Assembly (NCBI RefSeq): GCF_011397635.1
Contig: NC_064753.1
Location: 25,630,322 to 25,694,321, forward strand
Source: Epinephelus fuscoguttatus
Lineage: Eukaryota; Chordata; Actinopteri; Perciformes; Serranidae
Length of the DNA: 64,000 nucleotides
Direction of reading: 5' to 3'
Shown here: positions 12,501-22,460 of the stretch, piece after piece
Numbering within the stretch: position 1 is the first letter of the stretch
Layout of the letters: each line of letters opens with the position of its first letter
Notes under the pieces: generated by a model
Told to the model about the DNA's origin: nothing
Databases searched by the model: none
What the model saw: the letters and a program-made list of their open reading frames with translations, nothing else
Position numbers and translations under genes: made by a program

Positions 12501-15500
12501 AGTGTGCAAATATAGTGTGTTTACATGTGTGCTCTACTTGTACTCATACGTGCTTAATCCTTGTGCTCACACACCTTTTATATCTTCCTCCCCTCATGTT
12601 GTCCTTTTCTTGTTAGCGAATACACACTGAAGCACATGTTGAGGTGAAACCAGGATTTGTATCATACATAGACACAGGTCCTGTCTGTTAAACTCGACAG
12701 CGGTTAGCTTTAATTTGATCCGTCTGTCAGTGCTGCTGTCTCCTTCTTACTCCAAGCTACACAGACAGCCTCTTTGGCCTCTTATTTCACAGCTACATTT
12801 AATCTCTACTACTGGGTTTCCTCCTCCTCAGTGGAGGGGGGTGTTACAGCACATGTGAGTCGTGGGTGATGCAAGTTGTTTTATCATACTACTCACCCTG
12901 CTGTTCTCTGTCTCCACCTGTTTGTTGGTGTCTTCACATCTTTCTTTTCTGTCTTTCTGTCTCTAGGTTAACTGTAATGGTTTCACCATAGAGGACGAGG
13001 AGCTCTCCCATTTGGGATCAGCTGTTTTTCCTGAGTAAGCAGGCTGTGTCAGTACTTCATCATCATTTAACAGCCCATCCATTTGTCAGTGTATTTCACT
13101 CTACCAATTAAGTTGGAAAGGACAGTGTTTGTCAGCATGTTACAAATGAAGTCAAATGATCTTTTCCTGCTTCTTTCCGCACTCCGTCTCCTTACATGTG
13201 AACTCAGTCTCCACCTCAGTGCCCTTCCTTTCCTACTCTCTCATTATTGTGCAGTTTCAATCTGTGTATGTCTCAGCTGCTCCTGATTCACTCAGTTATA
13301 TTAGTTTTTATGCTTTTGCGCTGGCGTCAGCCAGAGACAATATGTTTTTGGGTTGTCCATATGTACATCACATTCTTTTGAATGCGATACCTCAAGATCA
13401 CCTCGAGCTTCTTTGCAACAACATCCATATTTGAAGCATTTTCTACTGTCATAGCTCCAATTTTCTGTTCTCTCCTGTTCCTCTGTTAGTTCACCATGAG
13501 GTCACTCGTGTTCACGTGATTGTCGTTGCGCCATGTGACGAAGCTCTATATCAGTCCTCTGTAAAAATAGTCTCTGAGGGAAGACAGCATGTTTCTCACT
13601 GGAAATTAATCACCAGATGTCATTGTAGTGATGACTCTCATTTCATCAAATATACTCTTAATACAGTTTATTTAATTCTGTTAAAGTCTTCACTACATAC
13701 ATTATTTACGTCTGAACAGACAGATGTAAACTGCAACTTGACTAGTTGGTGGAGGCATACATACTATATACATATACCACAATGTAATCCCAACATCATG
13801 AAGCTGTTAAATGTGATAATTTGATCACAACTCTCTGATTTCATAATCATTTTTTAACCTCTATGCCTCTCCTCCTTTTTGTCCTTGTAGTGTAGCACTG
13901 ATGAATCACAGCTGTAGTCCTAATGTCATAGTGACCTATAAAGGCACAGTGGCTGAGGTCAGAGCTGTTCAAGAGATAAACCCTGGAGACGAGGTGAGTA
14001 AACACTGCACTCATCTAGCAAACCCCCATAGTTCTTAGTGACAGCAGCTGTTAAAGACCACAGGCAATCATGAAGAAATACAGACTCTTATTACAGTCTT
14101 TGTTTTGACTGACGCAGGATTTTGTTTTCATCTCTTCCTCTCTCCCTTTGTAGGTCTTTAACAGCTACATAGACCTGCTCTATCCAACAGAGGACAGGAA
14201 AGAGAGGTTGTTAGATTCCTACTTCTTCGCATGCCAGTGTACTGAGTGCACCACCAAGTCCAAGGTACCATTACTTTATTAAGTTTTTCATATTTGTACA
14301 AAAGCACCTTTGCACGCTCACTGATGACTGGTGTGAACGTCGAGACACACATTTCCAGCGGCAGCCTCAGAACAGTGACAGACAGTTCAGTTAAGCTCTG
14401 CAGAGACCATTAACCCCTTTTAACTTCTCCCTCAGGATTTGTGTGCATGAGTGAGTAAAGTGAAAATCAGCTCAGCAAGTTTATTTTATGTTAACATGCA
14501 TACTTGACAGTGTCTCAGAGGTAGAGCAGTTCCACTAATTGGAAGTTCAGCTGTTTGATCCCCGGCTCCTCTAGCCTGCATACCGAAGTATCCTTGAGCA
14601 AGTTACTGAGCCCCAATTTGCTCCTGGTGGCTGTTTCATCAGTGTCAGTGTGTTAAATGCTGAGTAGCAGATGGCACTTTGTATAGTAGCCTCAGTATGA
14701 ATGTGTGTGTGAATGGATGAATGTGTGTGTGAATGGGTGAATGTGACTCATGGTGTAAAAGCGCTTTGAGTGGTTGAAAGTCTAGAATGCCACTATTCAA
14801 GTGCAGGTCCAATTACCATTTAATTTTGCATTTTTTTTTCCCAGTTTGAGTTTATAAAATGATTCCTGAGTGAAAAGATAGGCTAGCCTAAATTTATGAT
14901 TGTAAATTTTTGGCTTGGGCGATCTATTTTTCTTACCTTTATATCTTCCCTGTATTTCACTGGGGTTTAAAGTACATGAAGATATTTGTGTAAAAAAAAA
15001 AAAAAAAAAATCATAAGCTGAGCTACTGGTGATAGAAGTCATTGTAGCATGTATGTCATTGTCTAGTCTACAACGCTGTGTTTCTAATATGCAATTAGCC
15101 TACTTAGACATGTTTTACTGTCTTTAAATACCTGTGACCCAAAGAATAAATAAATAGATAGATAGGAAATGAGCATCCTTTTTGCTGGAAGACCTGGTGA
15201 CACTTGTTGCAAGAAGTTATCTTAGGATAAAGTTGTATGTGGCAATACTCCAAAGCAGAGGCAGATGCATTTCTGGGTTAAACCCCACCACTCTCATTTC
15301 TTCAGTTTCCTGTTCCACAATAGAGACTGACCTCTGGTGGCATGTGCTTTGTACTACATCTCCTCAATACAGCATCTCTGTATCAGTTTAATAGAAAGAG
15401 GAGCTTCTGTTCGGAATTTCTTAATAACCCGTTATACCCTAATACTTTGATACTGTCCGGGCCTAGTAAATTCATATATTTGGAAGAACTGTGTTTAAAT

Positions 15501-17413
15501 ATATTTTTCTTTTGTTAATTTTCAGAACCACATACATTCACTGTTGTAATTTCCCTGCACTGGAGATTAAAGTATCCTGTCAGAACCGATTTGTTTGACT
15601 GGCATCATTTAATTCATTATTGTCCAAGCCAAATCAGCATGTCCTGAGGTCCCCATCCTCACAAAAATTCTGTCTTAATATACAGAATGCAGAACATTTT
15701 TGCATTGTTGACCAGAGGAATTTCCTAGAAAGTGTCTCACGTGCCTCAGTTTCTGCTGTCTGCTGGAGAGAGAGCAGGTTCATGCCTTGTTCATGTCCTC
15801 ACTGGTCTTGTAAGAGAGTCTGCCTGTCTTTGAATTTGTATTATACACTGTGAAGAAAAGTGAGAAGCTGCATCCCAGTTCTATACGACATACTATTATG
15901 TACATCATATGCACTTCATATTTACCAAAGGCTATGGAAGGTTGATGCTTTTAATTCAGTCCCAGCCAAGGACTGAAATGTGTCACCTTGGTGATTTGGA
16001 TGAGTTTGAGAATGAAATATAATTTAGCTCTACTGTCCACATCTGCCGAACACAGGAACATAAATTCTCTGCATCTCTTTCTAGGACAAAGCAAAAATGG
16101 AGATCAGGAAGCTGAGTTCTCCACCAGAACCAGGGGAAATCCAATCCATGGTCCGTTATGCCAAGAATGTCATCGAGGAGTTCAGGAGAGCAAAACACTA
16201 CAAGAATATCCTTTCCTCTGTTTATAGCTGTATTTCTCTTTCCCACATTTTTTTTTCACTCTCCTGTTTACGTTTTTCTCTCTGAAGTCTTTTCCCTCTC
16301 AGCATGTCAGTTTATCTTCTGTCTTTATCGAGGACAGTCTTTCACTTGCCAGCCTTGTCATCCCTCTCCACATTGTGTGTTTCATCATTCCTTGACTCTC
16401 TGGCACCCCCCAGTGAGCTGCTGGAGATGTGTGAGCTCAGCCTGGAGAAGATGGGAGCTATATTTGCAGACACAAACGTCTACATGCTGCACATGATGTA
16501 TCAGGCCATGGGTGTCTGTCTCTACATGCAGGACTGGGACGGAGCTATGAGCTACGGAGAGAAGATCATTCAGCCATACAGGTAAACTGATCTGTGAGGC
16601 CTCTGCAGGGAGGCAGTAATGCAGTGAAGTCAGTCAGTTGTACCAGCAGCACTACTGTCAGTCTCAGTCCACATGCAGATAATAAAGCCCTGTAGAAAAG
16701 TCACCCCAGTTGTGTAATGAGATTTTCTCCAGACCTCTGAGTTTGTCAAGACAAAGTTCTTGTAAGAATGAGGATTTCAATCCCTCTTTTAGTCTTTTAA
16801 TCATTTGTTTTAACTCAGAATCATCCCATTAATGTTTTATTGACTTATAACTTACTTTCCCATGAAATGTTCTTTGTCCCACCTACAATATATACACAAC
16901 AACACATGTTATATTGTGTTCCTTTTCTTCACACTCAGCATATTTTCCCTCCGTGGTTAACAACACACACATCTACCACATCTTTTATTTTTTATTGTTG
17001 TTCTCTCTCGGCTTTATATGTTTTAAACTTTTGTAGCACTACAACAAAACCCATTGTAACATTAATTATAGACGATATCTTGTTTCCTCTTGTATTCACT
17101 GCTCAGCTTGATGTATAAATTATATTCTCTCTGCAGTGTTCACTACCCGGCCTATTCTCTGAATGTGGCGTCTATGTATCTGAAACTGGGACGTCTCTAT
17201 TTGGGGCTGGAGAAAAAGAAACAAGGAGTCAGAGCTCTGAAGAAGGCATGTTTACATATTAATAAGTGGCAAAGTGAGTGGATGCTGTGTCCTTGAGTTA
17301 TTTTAAAATGTTTTTTTGTCTGTCTCCAGGCGGTTGCCATCATGGAGGTGGCTCACGGGAAGGATCACCATTATGTAGCGGAAGTCAAACGAGAAATCGA
17401 GGAGCAGAAGTAA
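3965..17413 (+). CDS. smyd2: SMYD2 protein-lysine N-methyltransferase, 12 coding exons
   Basis: Exons: 3965-4137, 6532-6595, 7379-7489, 9441-9501, 11330-11457, 12967-13034, 13891-13993, 14154-14264, 16085-16205, 16407-16581, 17137-17245, 17330-17413. The joined frame is open for 435 residues (human about 433). SMYD2 uses S-adenosylmethionine to monomethylate lysines on substrates such as p53, RB1, HSP90 and histone H3, in cytosol and nucleus. Visible: GRG near residue 18 (SAM loop); MYND zinc finger with Cys52, 55, 65, 68, 74, 78, 90 and His86; SET motif NHSCSPN from Asn207; catalytic-type Tyr241; post-SET CxCxxC; C-terminal helical TPR-like region. The ATG has a good context (GAAACCATGA), and the encoded N-terminus aligns without gap to human SMYD2. 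Nine of 11 introns are plain GT-AG; the ninth is U12 AT-AC and the last is GC-AG. Teleosts can carry two smyd2 copies (a/b), and I cannot tell which this is. Confidence 0.96.
4138..6531 (+). other. smyd2 intron 1
   Basis: A 2.4 kb phase-2 intron with GTAAC donor and TTACAG acceptor. It contains a short (GT)n at about 5188-5202, a degenerate repeat at 5515-5690 resembling 1540-1660, and a GGTATTGGTA-rich block at 5938-5990. No gene is seen inside. Confidence 0.75.
5515..6020. repeat. Degenerate dispersed repeat with GGTATTGG motifs
   Basis: The part at 5525-5690 shares TATAGACTC, CCTTTTTGTATCCAGATCTA and TTGCTCGCAG-like words with 1540-1640. The part at 5938-5990 repeats TATTGGTATTGGTA several times. 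It looks like an old, diverged transposon; class unknown. Confidence 0.4.
6596..9440 (+). other. smyd2 introns 2 and 3
   Basis: Intron 2 (6596-7378) and intron 3 (7490-9440) have canonical GT-AG ends and flank the 111-base third exon. I see no gene, strong repeat or structured RNA in them. Short open frames here match nothing. Confidence 0.7.
9510..9546. repeat. (GT)n microsatellite next to exon 4 donor
   Basis: About 18 GT units begin eight bases after the exon 4 donor (GTAAGTAAG at 9502). The run is therefore in the first 45 bases of intron 4, close enough that length changes could affect splice-site recognition. Confidence 0.95.
9607..9628. repeat. Poly(T) tract
   Basis: A run of about 22 T in smyd2 intron 4. 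It may be the tail of a minus-oriented retroposon, but no body could be identified. Confidence 0.8.
9798..9845. repeat. SINE fragment
   Basis: CCCTTGAGCAAGGTACTCAA is the conserved middle of a common fish tRNA-derived SINE. The fuller copy at 14511-14822 carries the related word TCCTTGAGCAAGTTACTGAG. Only this short part is recognisable. Confidence 0.45.
10172..10249. repeat. Compound GT-rich simple repeat
   Basis: An imperfect array of GTCT, GTGTGG and GT units in smyd2 intron 4. Its translations on either strand give the low-complexity Val/Gly/Cys or Thr/His/Pro peptides of several overlapping open frames, which are not genes. Confidence 0.85.
10510..11152. mobile_element. TTAA-flanked MITE (piggyBac-like), 643 bp
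   Basis: Starts TTAAAGGGACAGTTCAACCC and ends in its near-exact inverse, GGGGTGAACTGTCCCTTTAA. The inverted match continues inward through AAAATCAAA and the CTCTTACCTGTAG / CTACAGGTAAGAG pair. TTAA at both ends fits the target-site duplication of piggyBac-type elements. There is no transposase frame inside, so it is non-autonomous. It sits in smyd2 intron 4 just upstream of exon 5. Confidence 0.75.
11458..13890 (+). other. smyd2 introns 5 and 6
   Basis: Introns 11458-12966 and 13035-13890 have canonical ends and flank the 68-base sixth exon. AT-rich blocks occur at about 11700-12240. No gene or structured RNA is evident, and the open frames at 13083-13824 have no recognisable domain. Confidence 0.65.
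14511..14822 (+). mobile_element. tRNA-derived SINE
   Basis: The 5' part has Pol III-like boxes: CTCAGAGGTAGAGCAG (box A region) followed about 30 bases later by GTTTGATCCCCGGC (box B region). Then come the fish SINE words CTTGAGCAAGTTACTGAGCC and GTGTGAATGG (repeated), and the AAAGCGCTTTGAGTGG tail. It lies in smyd2 intron 8 in the same orientation as the gene. The exact family name would need a repeat library. Confidence 0.75.
14991..15010. repeat. Poly(A) tract
   Basis: About 19 A in a row in smyd2 intron 8, about 170 bases after the SINE tail. Confidence 0.85.
16206..16406 (+). other. U12-type AT-AC intron of smyd2 (intron 9)
   Basis: This 201-base intron begins ATATCCTTTC directly after AAG A, the classic U12 5' splice site, and ends GGCAC. 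TTCCTTGAC at 16388-16396 is the U12 branch-point consensus, with the branch A 11 bases before the 3' end. Splicing A|AT...AC|CC keeps the SMYD2 frame (YKTPSELLE; human YKSPSELLE). No GT-AG solution gives that peptide. It is excised by the minor spliceosome (U11/U12/U4atac/U6atac). Confidence 0.93.
17246..17329 (+). other. GC-AG intron of smyd2 (intron 11)
   Basis: Exon 11 must end AAG before GCATGT, and exon 12 begins GCGGTTGCC after TGTCTCCAG, giving the conserved ALKKAVAIMEVAHG. The nearest GT (GCATGT) would shift the frame. So the donor is GC, a minority U2-type class often linked to alternative splicing. The intron is only 84 bases. Confidence 0.85.
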
Positions 17414-18689
17414 ACAAGGAGGATCCTCTCTGAAAGCAGCAAACACACATCACAACTGCATGCCGTGCATCTTATACCTCTCCTTTCCTCGTCGCCCACT
17501 CTCTTGTTTTTCATGCCTTTTTGTAGGCGGGGTTTCTTTTTTACTGTCAACATATTCTGGCTGAGGATGACCACGTTTTGTACCTGCAGCTCTCTACTGC
17601 CCGTCGGACCTGGAGTTTAAAACAGACGAATTAGAGTTAAAATGTTTGGAATGAAAAAAGTGACTGAAATACTGACTGTGTGCTGAAGCTCATTACACAC
17701 ATCCAACACCCATACTGTAACACACAAAGGATCACTCAGTGGACAAACTGTAAGACTGCCTTTAAAGCTGTCTTTCAGGGGAAACAAAGCTTTCATATAG
17801 CGGCTATAGAACTCCATTTTCTGATGTGGAATGTCCAATTTTTCTGTCTTTGTGAGTCTGAAGTCACTCACTGTGTTCTGTAGATCCATCAGCAGACAGT
17901 TTGAGCACCATTTACGTCTTTGACAGTAGTTTTAGTCGCACAGTTGTGCTCTACAAGAGTTGTTTAAGGATTAGGACTTCTGTACAAACTGGTTCGTAGT
18001 TGTTATGAAGGGCATTACTACTTATTCCCAGCCAATGTATTTTGTTCTATCAGAGTTTTGGGCTTCAGTGTTTTTTGTTTAAACTGTGAAAAAATAATGA
18101 CTGACCATGCATCAGGTACTCTGTAGCAAAGGAGAGGAGATGCAAAGATCTATTCCTGAATGAACACCCAGTGGTTTGGCTTGTCTTACAGTATGTTGTG
18201 CTCGTTTTAAAGAACCAGAAAAGTGTTGCATGTTTTATTGTTTATGTTGTGTGTTGTTGTTTTTTTCATACGAGGCTTGTTGACCAAAGTGGCCACAGGT
18301 TTAATTGACAAGGAACCAGCTTCAATTCTCTATTCACAGTGTATATCTAAAGAGGGGCGGTGATCTGAGGTCAGGTTGCTTTTTATGTCACAGTAGAGAC
18401 ATTGGTTCTATGACCTGACCAATGACCCTGGATCGGAGCCCCCGTTGCTCTCAGGAAAAAAGGCGCAACTCTGTAGCTTTTGTTGCCTTTTGTCAAGAGA
18501 TGCATTATTTTACCTTTTTTAGTGTTTTCTCAAAAGCATTGTGAATCCGGATTGTCATTGCCTGGGGAATGAAATCACTTTAGCAGCAGTGGGCAGAATA
18601 TTAGCATGCATTATAACTTTGTAGAATATACATTTTACATGCACGTGATGAAGGAGGAATATCATCCTCACCGTTCATTTGTACAGTTT

Positions 18690-18990
18690 CAGTGTGTAGG
18701 ATTTAGTGGCATCCAGCAGATGCAGAGCTGAAACTTCTCTTGTGTACAGGAGAACTATGGTGGCTAACATGAAAATGCAAATGGCCCCATCTAGAGCCAG
18801 TGTTTGATTTTTCTGTTCTGGGCTACTGTAGAACATGGCGGAGGACTTACTCCATATGTAGATATAAATGACTCATTCTAAGGTAACAAAACACAATGAT
18901 TCTTAGTTTCAGGTGACTGTAAAGTAATGAAAACATAGTTCTCAATATTTTTGCCAATAGATGCCCCTAAATGCTACACATGGGACCTTT
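18690..18990. mobile_element. MITE with 21-bp inverted ends in the smyd2 3' UTR
   Basis: Left end TGTGTAGGATTTAGTGGCAT and right end ATGCCCCTAAATGCTACACA are inverted copies with few mismatches, about 300 bases apart. The interior (CATGGCGGAGG, TGTAGATATAAATG, CTCATTCTAAGGTAAC) matches a very common fish repeat as I remember it. No coding capacity. Confidence 0.65.
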
Positions 18991-20212
18991 AATTTTATAA
19001 TCAAAAAGAGTGACTGAAATATTTTTTTAAAAAGGGAATTGCATCTCCCTTTAATCTCTGCTTTAGTGCAGTGTTCATTTTGCACTCTATAAGCTAAAGA
19101 GACTGAGACAATTTAAACCACAACACATAAACTGTACCAACATGGCAACTTTTTAAGGCAATATTACCTTGACTACACAAATCTCATAAAATCTATGTCA
19201 GAAATTGAGTTGACAACAAGTGTTGCCTGTGTGTGATGGTTTTAAACGACCCTGACCCTAAAATTATGAGAAGGAACAGTTGCAGGTCTTAAAAGTGTAG
19301 ATTTCTCTGCTGTAGATTTGACTGAATCATTATATAAAAATAAGACTTAGCATGCTGTGTGTCAAGGAGGCTTTAAAAAGATGAGGCAATGCCAAGAGTA
19401 TCACCAGGGCCTTATTTAAGGGTTCTTGTTGCACTCGAATTTTGTACAATTTTTGTGACAAAATGATGTCAAAAAGGCAAACCTGTAAGCACATGTTATT
19501 TCCTTTGTATCAGTTTCTGTTAGTGGACAGTTGGCCTGCCTGCAGTCTTCATGCCGTGCACCGCCAGAGGAGCTACAGTCACAGATCTAATTCCTTTATT
19601 CTTTTTAACACCTGTAGCTTCTCCTTGTTTACTATGGATGCAGATTCATGCTCCACATGAATGTGGGTTACTGAGGGTTAGAAATAGCATTATTATGAGT
19701 TGCCTGTGGTCGGTGCCTGTATTTGTAGCAACTCCTGCAGTGGAGACTCTTTCTGTCACCTGCAAAGATGCATCTAGAAGGTGCCTGCCTTACAGTCCTG
19801 CATAGGTAATCCAAAAGCACCATTTCAACAACTTTGTTCCACTTTTTTTCTTTTTTACAAAGGATGGACATTGAAAAGAGGGTTTTCAGGCTGTTTAGCA
19901 CAAGCCACCCAAACCCTCTGTTTGCCAGATTTGAGGACATCATTTTATCTCTGGCTGGACTCTCAGAACATGCATACGATTTGTTTTCCTTTCTCTGTGA
20001 TGTCATGATAAAAAAAAAAAAACTGACACGAGCTTTAAAACAGTAAAACCCATACTCATGCTGCACGTATAAAACCAGATGAAAGGCCACCCAGATGTTT
20101 TCTGCTGTTTCTGTATTGAGCTGTTACTTTACCAGGCATGAATGTTATTCTACTGGAATGCATAACTAAAATCTGAGCCTCTGATTCATTCTGCACCATG
20201 TCAGTGGAACTC

Positions 20213-20218
20213 AATAAA
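20213..20218 (+). terminator. Candidate smyd2 poly(A) signal
   Basis: AATAAA within CTCAATAAATGG. It is the first perfect hexamer in the smyd2 3' region, and a T-rich stretch follows about 30 bases later. Confidence 0.6.
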
Positions 20219-21500
20219 TGGCAGTATGGCACTTGCTTTGATAAATATACTCATTTTATTTTTTTATTCAATCAGTAAGTCTCTTGAGATACATTTTACC
20301 CTTTACAAGAGAGGTTTGAACAAAATGGCAGTGTAAGGTGGATATCACAAGCTTCTCGGTGCTATTGTCATGGGTACATATTTGACCCTTAAAGCCTTTT
20401 TGGTCCTGAGCCACCACTGTTTGTGTTTCAGAGATATTCCATTGTTGTTTGTGGTACACTTCTTTGAGTCAACCCAGTCAAAGGTGTGCTCTAGGTCTAA
20501 ACCTAGAAACAGCAGTTGTTTAGGTGAATAGATTACAGTCAGTTTAGTAGACATCATAACCTCCTGCCTCTCTACAACCAGTTGATTCGATTATAAAGCA
20601 TCTGTAAAATGATTTAACTCCAGGGAACTGTTACTGTCACCAGGTAGCTGTACTGCTACATTGTAAGTACTGTGTCATCATACCAGGCAGACCATTTTGT
20701 GAGGTAATTAAAAGGATAACCCTTTTCATTAGTCAGCCGTGCAAATTTTATGTATCTTCAAGGTGAGGATCTTGAATATTTTAGCTCCAATATGAAATGC
20801 AGTCTCACGCATGTCTCATGAACTAGTCGTCCCAACATAAAGTTTATTTAAACTCTGACCACACCCTATAATGCAGGAAGTAACAAGTAAGTGAGTAAGA
20901 GTTTGCATTTCAAATTATGTCTCTCTGTGGATGACATCTTCCTAACCTAGGGGTGTCAAACTACAGCCCACTGGCAGTCCACCAAAGGGTCTAGTCCAGC
21001 CCACTGGATGACTTTACACATCTAATATTGATTCACTTGTAAAGGATAAGAGGTGCCAGGTTTCAGAGACAAGCTAAACAGTGATGAGCCTACTTCATTT
21101 AAAATGACAGTTAAGGGGCTTTTCCACCCTGACTAGAATACCGTTCTCTAAAAAAAACAATACATCAGCTACTTAGTGTGGTCAGATTTATAGAAATTTC
21201 ACACTGTGCAAATATCTTGACATTCAGCAGCTTCAGCACAAAAAAAAAATCTGTATCAGACTTATATATTAAGACTATGGTCGAACCCTATTGCTAAGGC
21301 ACTAAAGCTATAGATTTGTAAATAATTTGTAAAGCACAGTGTAAGTTAAGATGCTTCCTTTATATATTCCATTGTAGTTTGGTGTGGTGATGCCATCATT
21401 ACTACACAGCAGTGGAAATGTATGGAAATAAAAAAACAAACATTATTTTTTATTTTATTTTATTTTGTTTTATTTTATTTGCTAAACCAGATAGTGTTTT
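20219..21500. other. Spacer between smyd2 and cenpf
   Basis: About 1.3 kb. It contains a hAT-type terminal scrap at 20948-21012, an A-run at 21240, and a TTTTATTTTATTTTA simple repeat at 21445-21480. No gene is seen. Confidence 0.6.
20948..21012 (+). mobile_element. hAT-type terminal fragment
   Basis: TAGGGGTGTCAAACTACAGC is one substitution or so from the CAGGGGTGTCAAACT terminus of common vertebrate hAT elements. It is followed by the expected degenerate GGCCC/CCAGCCC-rich stretch. No opposite end was found nearby. Confidence 0.5.
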
Positions 21501-21591
21501 GTATACTCCAATACGCTGGGTGGCGGTATGCACCTAAAAGCTGGTATTGCAATCCGCCATAAGACCCACAGAAGAAAAAGAGGACGTTGAC

Positions 21592-21660
21592 TGACGTCAC
21601 ACACACTAGCCAATGGGCATGCAGCTGAGTGACTCGCGTGGAGTTTGAATTTTCCAACGA
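21592..21660 (+). promoter_or_regulatory. cenpf core promoter: CRE, CCAAT box, CHR
   Basis: In order: palindromic CRE TGACGTCA (21592-21599), CCAAT (21610-21614), CTCGCG (21633-21638, CDE-like) and CHR TTTGAA (21644-21649). CCAAT plus CHR about 30 bases apart, close to the first exon, is the signature of G2/M genes bound by NF-Y and the MuvB/DREAM/B-MYB complexes. CENPF is a known member of that class. There is no TATA box. This fits expression peaking in G2/M. Confidence 0.7.
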
Positions 21661-21707
21661 GAACAACCCAAACAGTCCGAGAACGATAAAGACACCTCGC
21701 GCCCAAA
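21660..21707 (+). other. Putative non-coding exon 1 of cenpf
   Basis: A strong donor, CCCAAA|GTAAGTAC, sits at 21707/21708 just downstream of the CHR. Human CENPF also starts translation in its second exon. The left edge is a guess from promoter position. The matching acceptor is either ATATAG at 22369 or GTCAG at 22451. Confidence 0.5.
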
Positions 21708-22451
21708 GTAAGTACAGCTCTCTTTAATTTTAACTTTTGTATTAATTAATTTGAGTGAAAACTAAAGTTAACACGTGTCAGTTCACAACACATTTATTAT
21801 CTCCAACCGTTAACTGGTCGAACTTTGCGTAAAATTTACTGTTTGTCAAAACCACGATCAGCCCCGTGACGTTAACGTTAACCCAGCTAACATTAGGATA
21901 TTAGGAATAACGTTAGTTCAGCAGAAACAGTTGTTGTTAACGTAGCGTTTCAAATTGACGCTAAATTGAGTTCGTTATGCTAAATTCACAATGGTTGGTT
22001 TGTATCGTTGGTTAAAGATAACGCTTTGATATAACCAATAACGGTGGCTAACGTTAGCATACTTAGTCTCAAAGTAAACGTTAACGTTACTGTTACGTAT
22101 GTTTTTACAAACTAAGTGTCGGTGTTATGCATCAACACCAGGCTTAGGAAGCCAAACAGTGTTTTTGTTATTTCTAGTAACGTTAACCGATTACAAATTC
22201 ACCTGTGTCTAATAATACCAAGGTTTTTTGGCATTAAAACTATAGAAAATGTGATTTACCTCTGAACTCTCAGGCCATTGTTGTACTCTTGTTAGGACAA
22301 AAACATTGGTTGTCATCATATGCTTTATACTTCATGTTATCACACTAACGTTACTCATTGGTCATATAGGTGTCATTAACAAGCTGCTCAGGCACTGTGC
22401 AGAGCAATATTGTCTTTCCCCCTTCAAATAAATTGATGTGCGTGTAGTCAG
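21708..22451 (+). other. cenpf intron 1, rich in AACGTTA
   Basis: About 0.7 kb between the putative first exon and the coding start. It contains about ten AACGTTA/TAACGTT words (for example 21872-21885, 22079-22090, 22179-22190). No open frame or repeat body is seen. Confidence 0.5.
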
Positions 22452-22460
22452 GTTTAGACC

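Larger units (their letters stand above)
17414..20218 (+). other. smyd2 3' UTR
   Basis: After the TAA at 17411 there is no AATAAA until 20213-20218, so the 3' UTR is probably about 2.8 kb. It contains a MITE at 18690-18990 and a poly(A) run near 20009. Open frames on both strands (for example 19668-20090 minus) have no domain and are not credible. Confidence 0.6.

Noticed and set aside
13083-13824. Three overlapping plus-strand frames
   Set aside because: They lie in smyd2 intron 6 between firm exons and have no recognisable content.
19668-20090. 140-codon open frame on the minus strand
   Set aside because: It lies antisense to the predicted smyd2 3' UTR, has no recognisable domain, and runs through a homopolymer that makes a Phe run.
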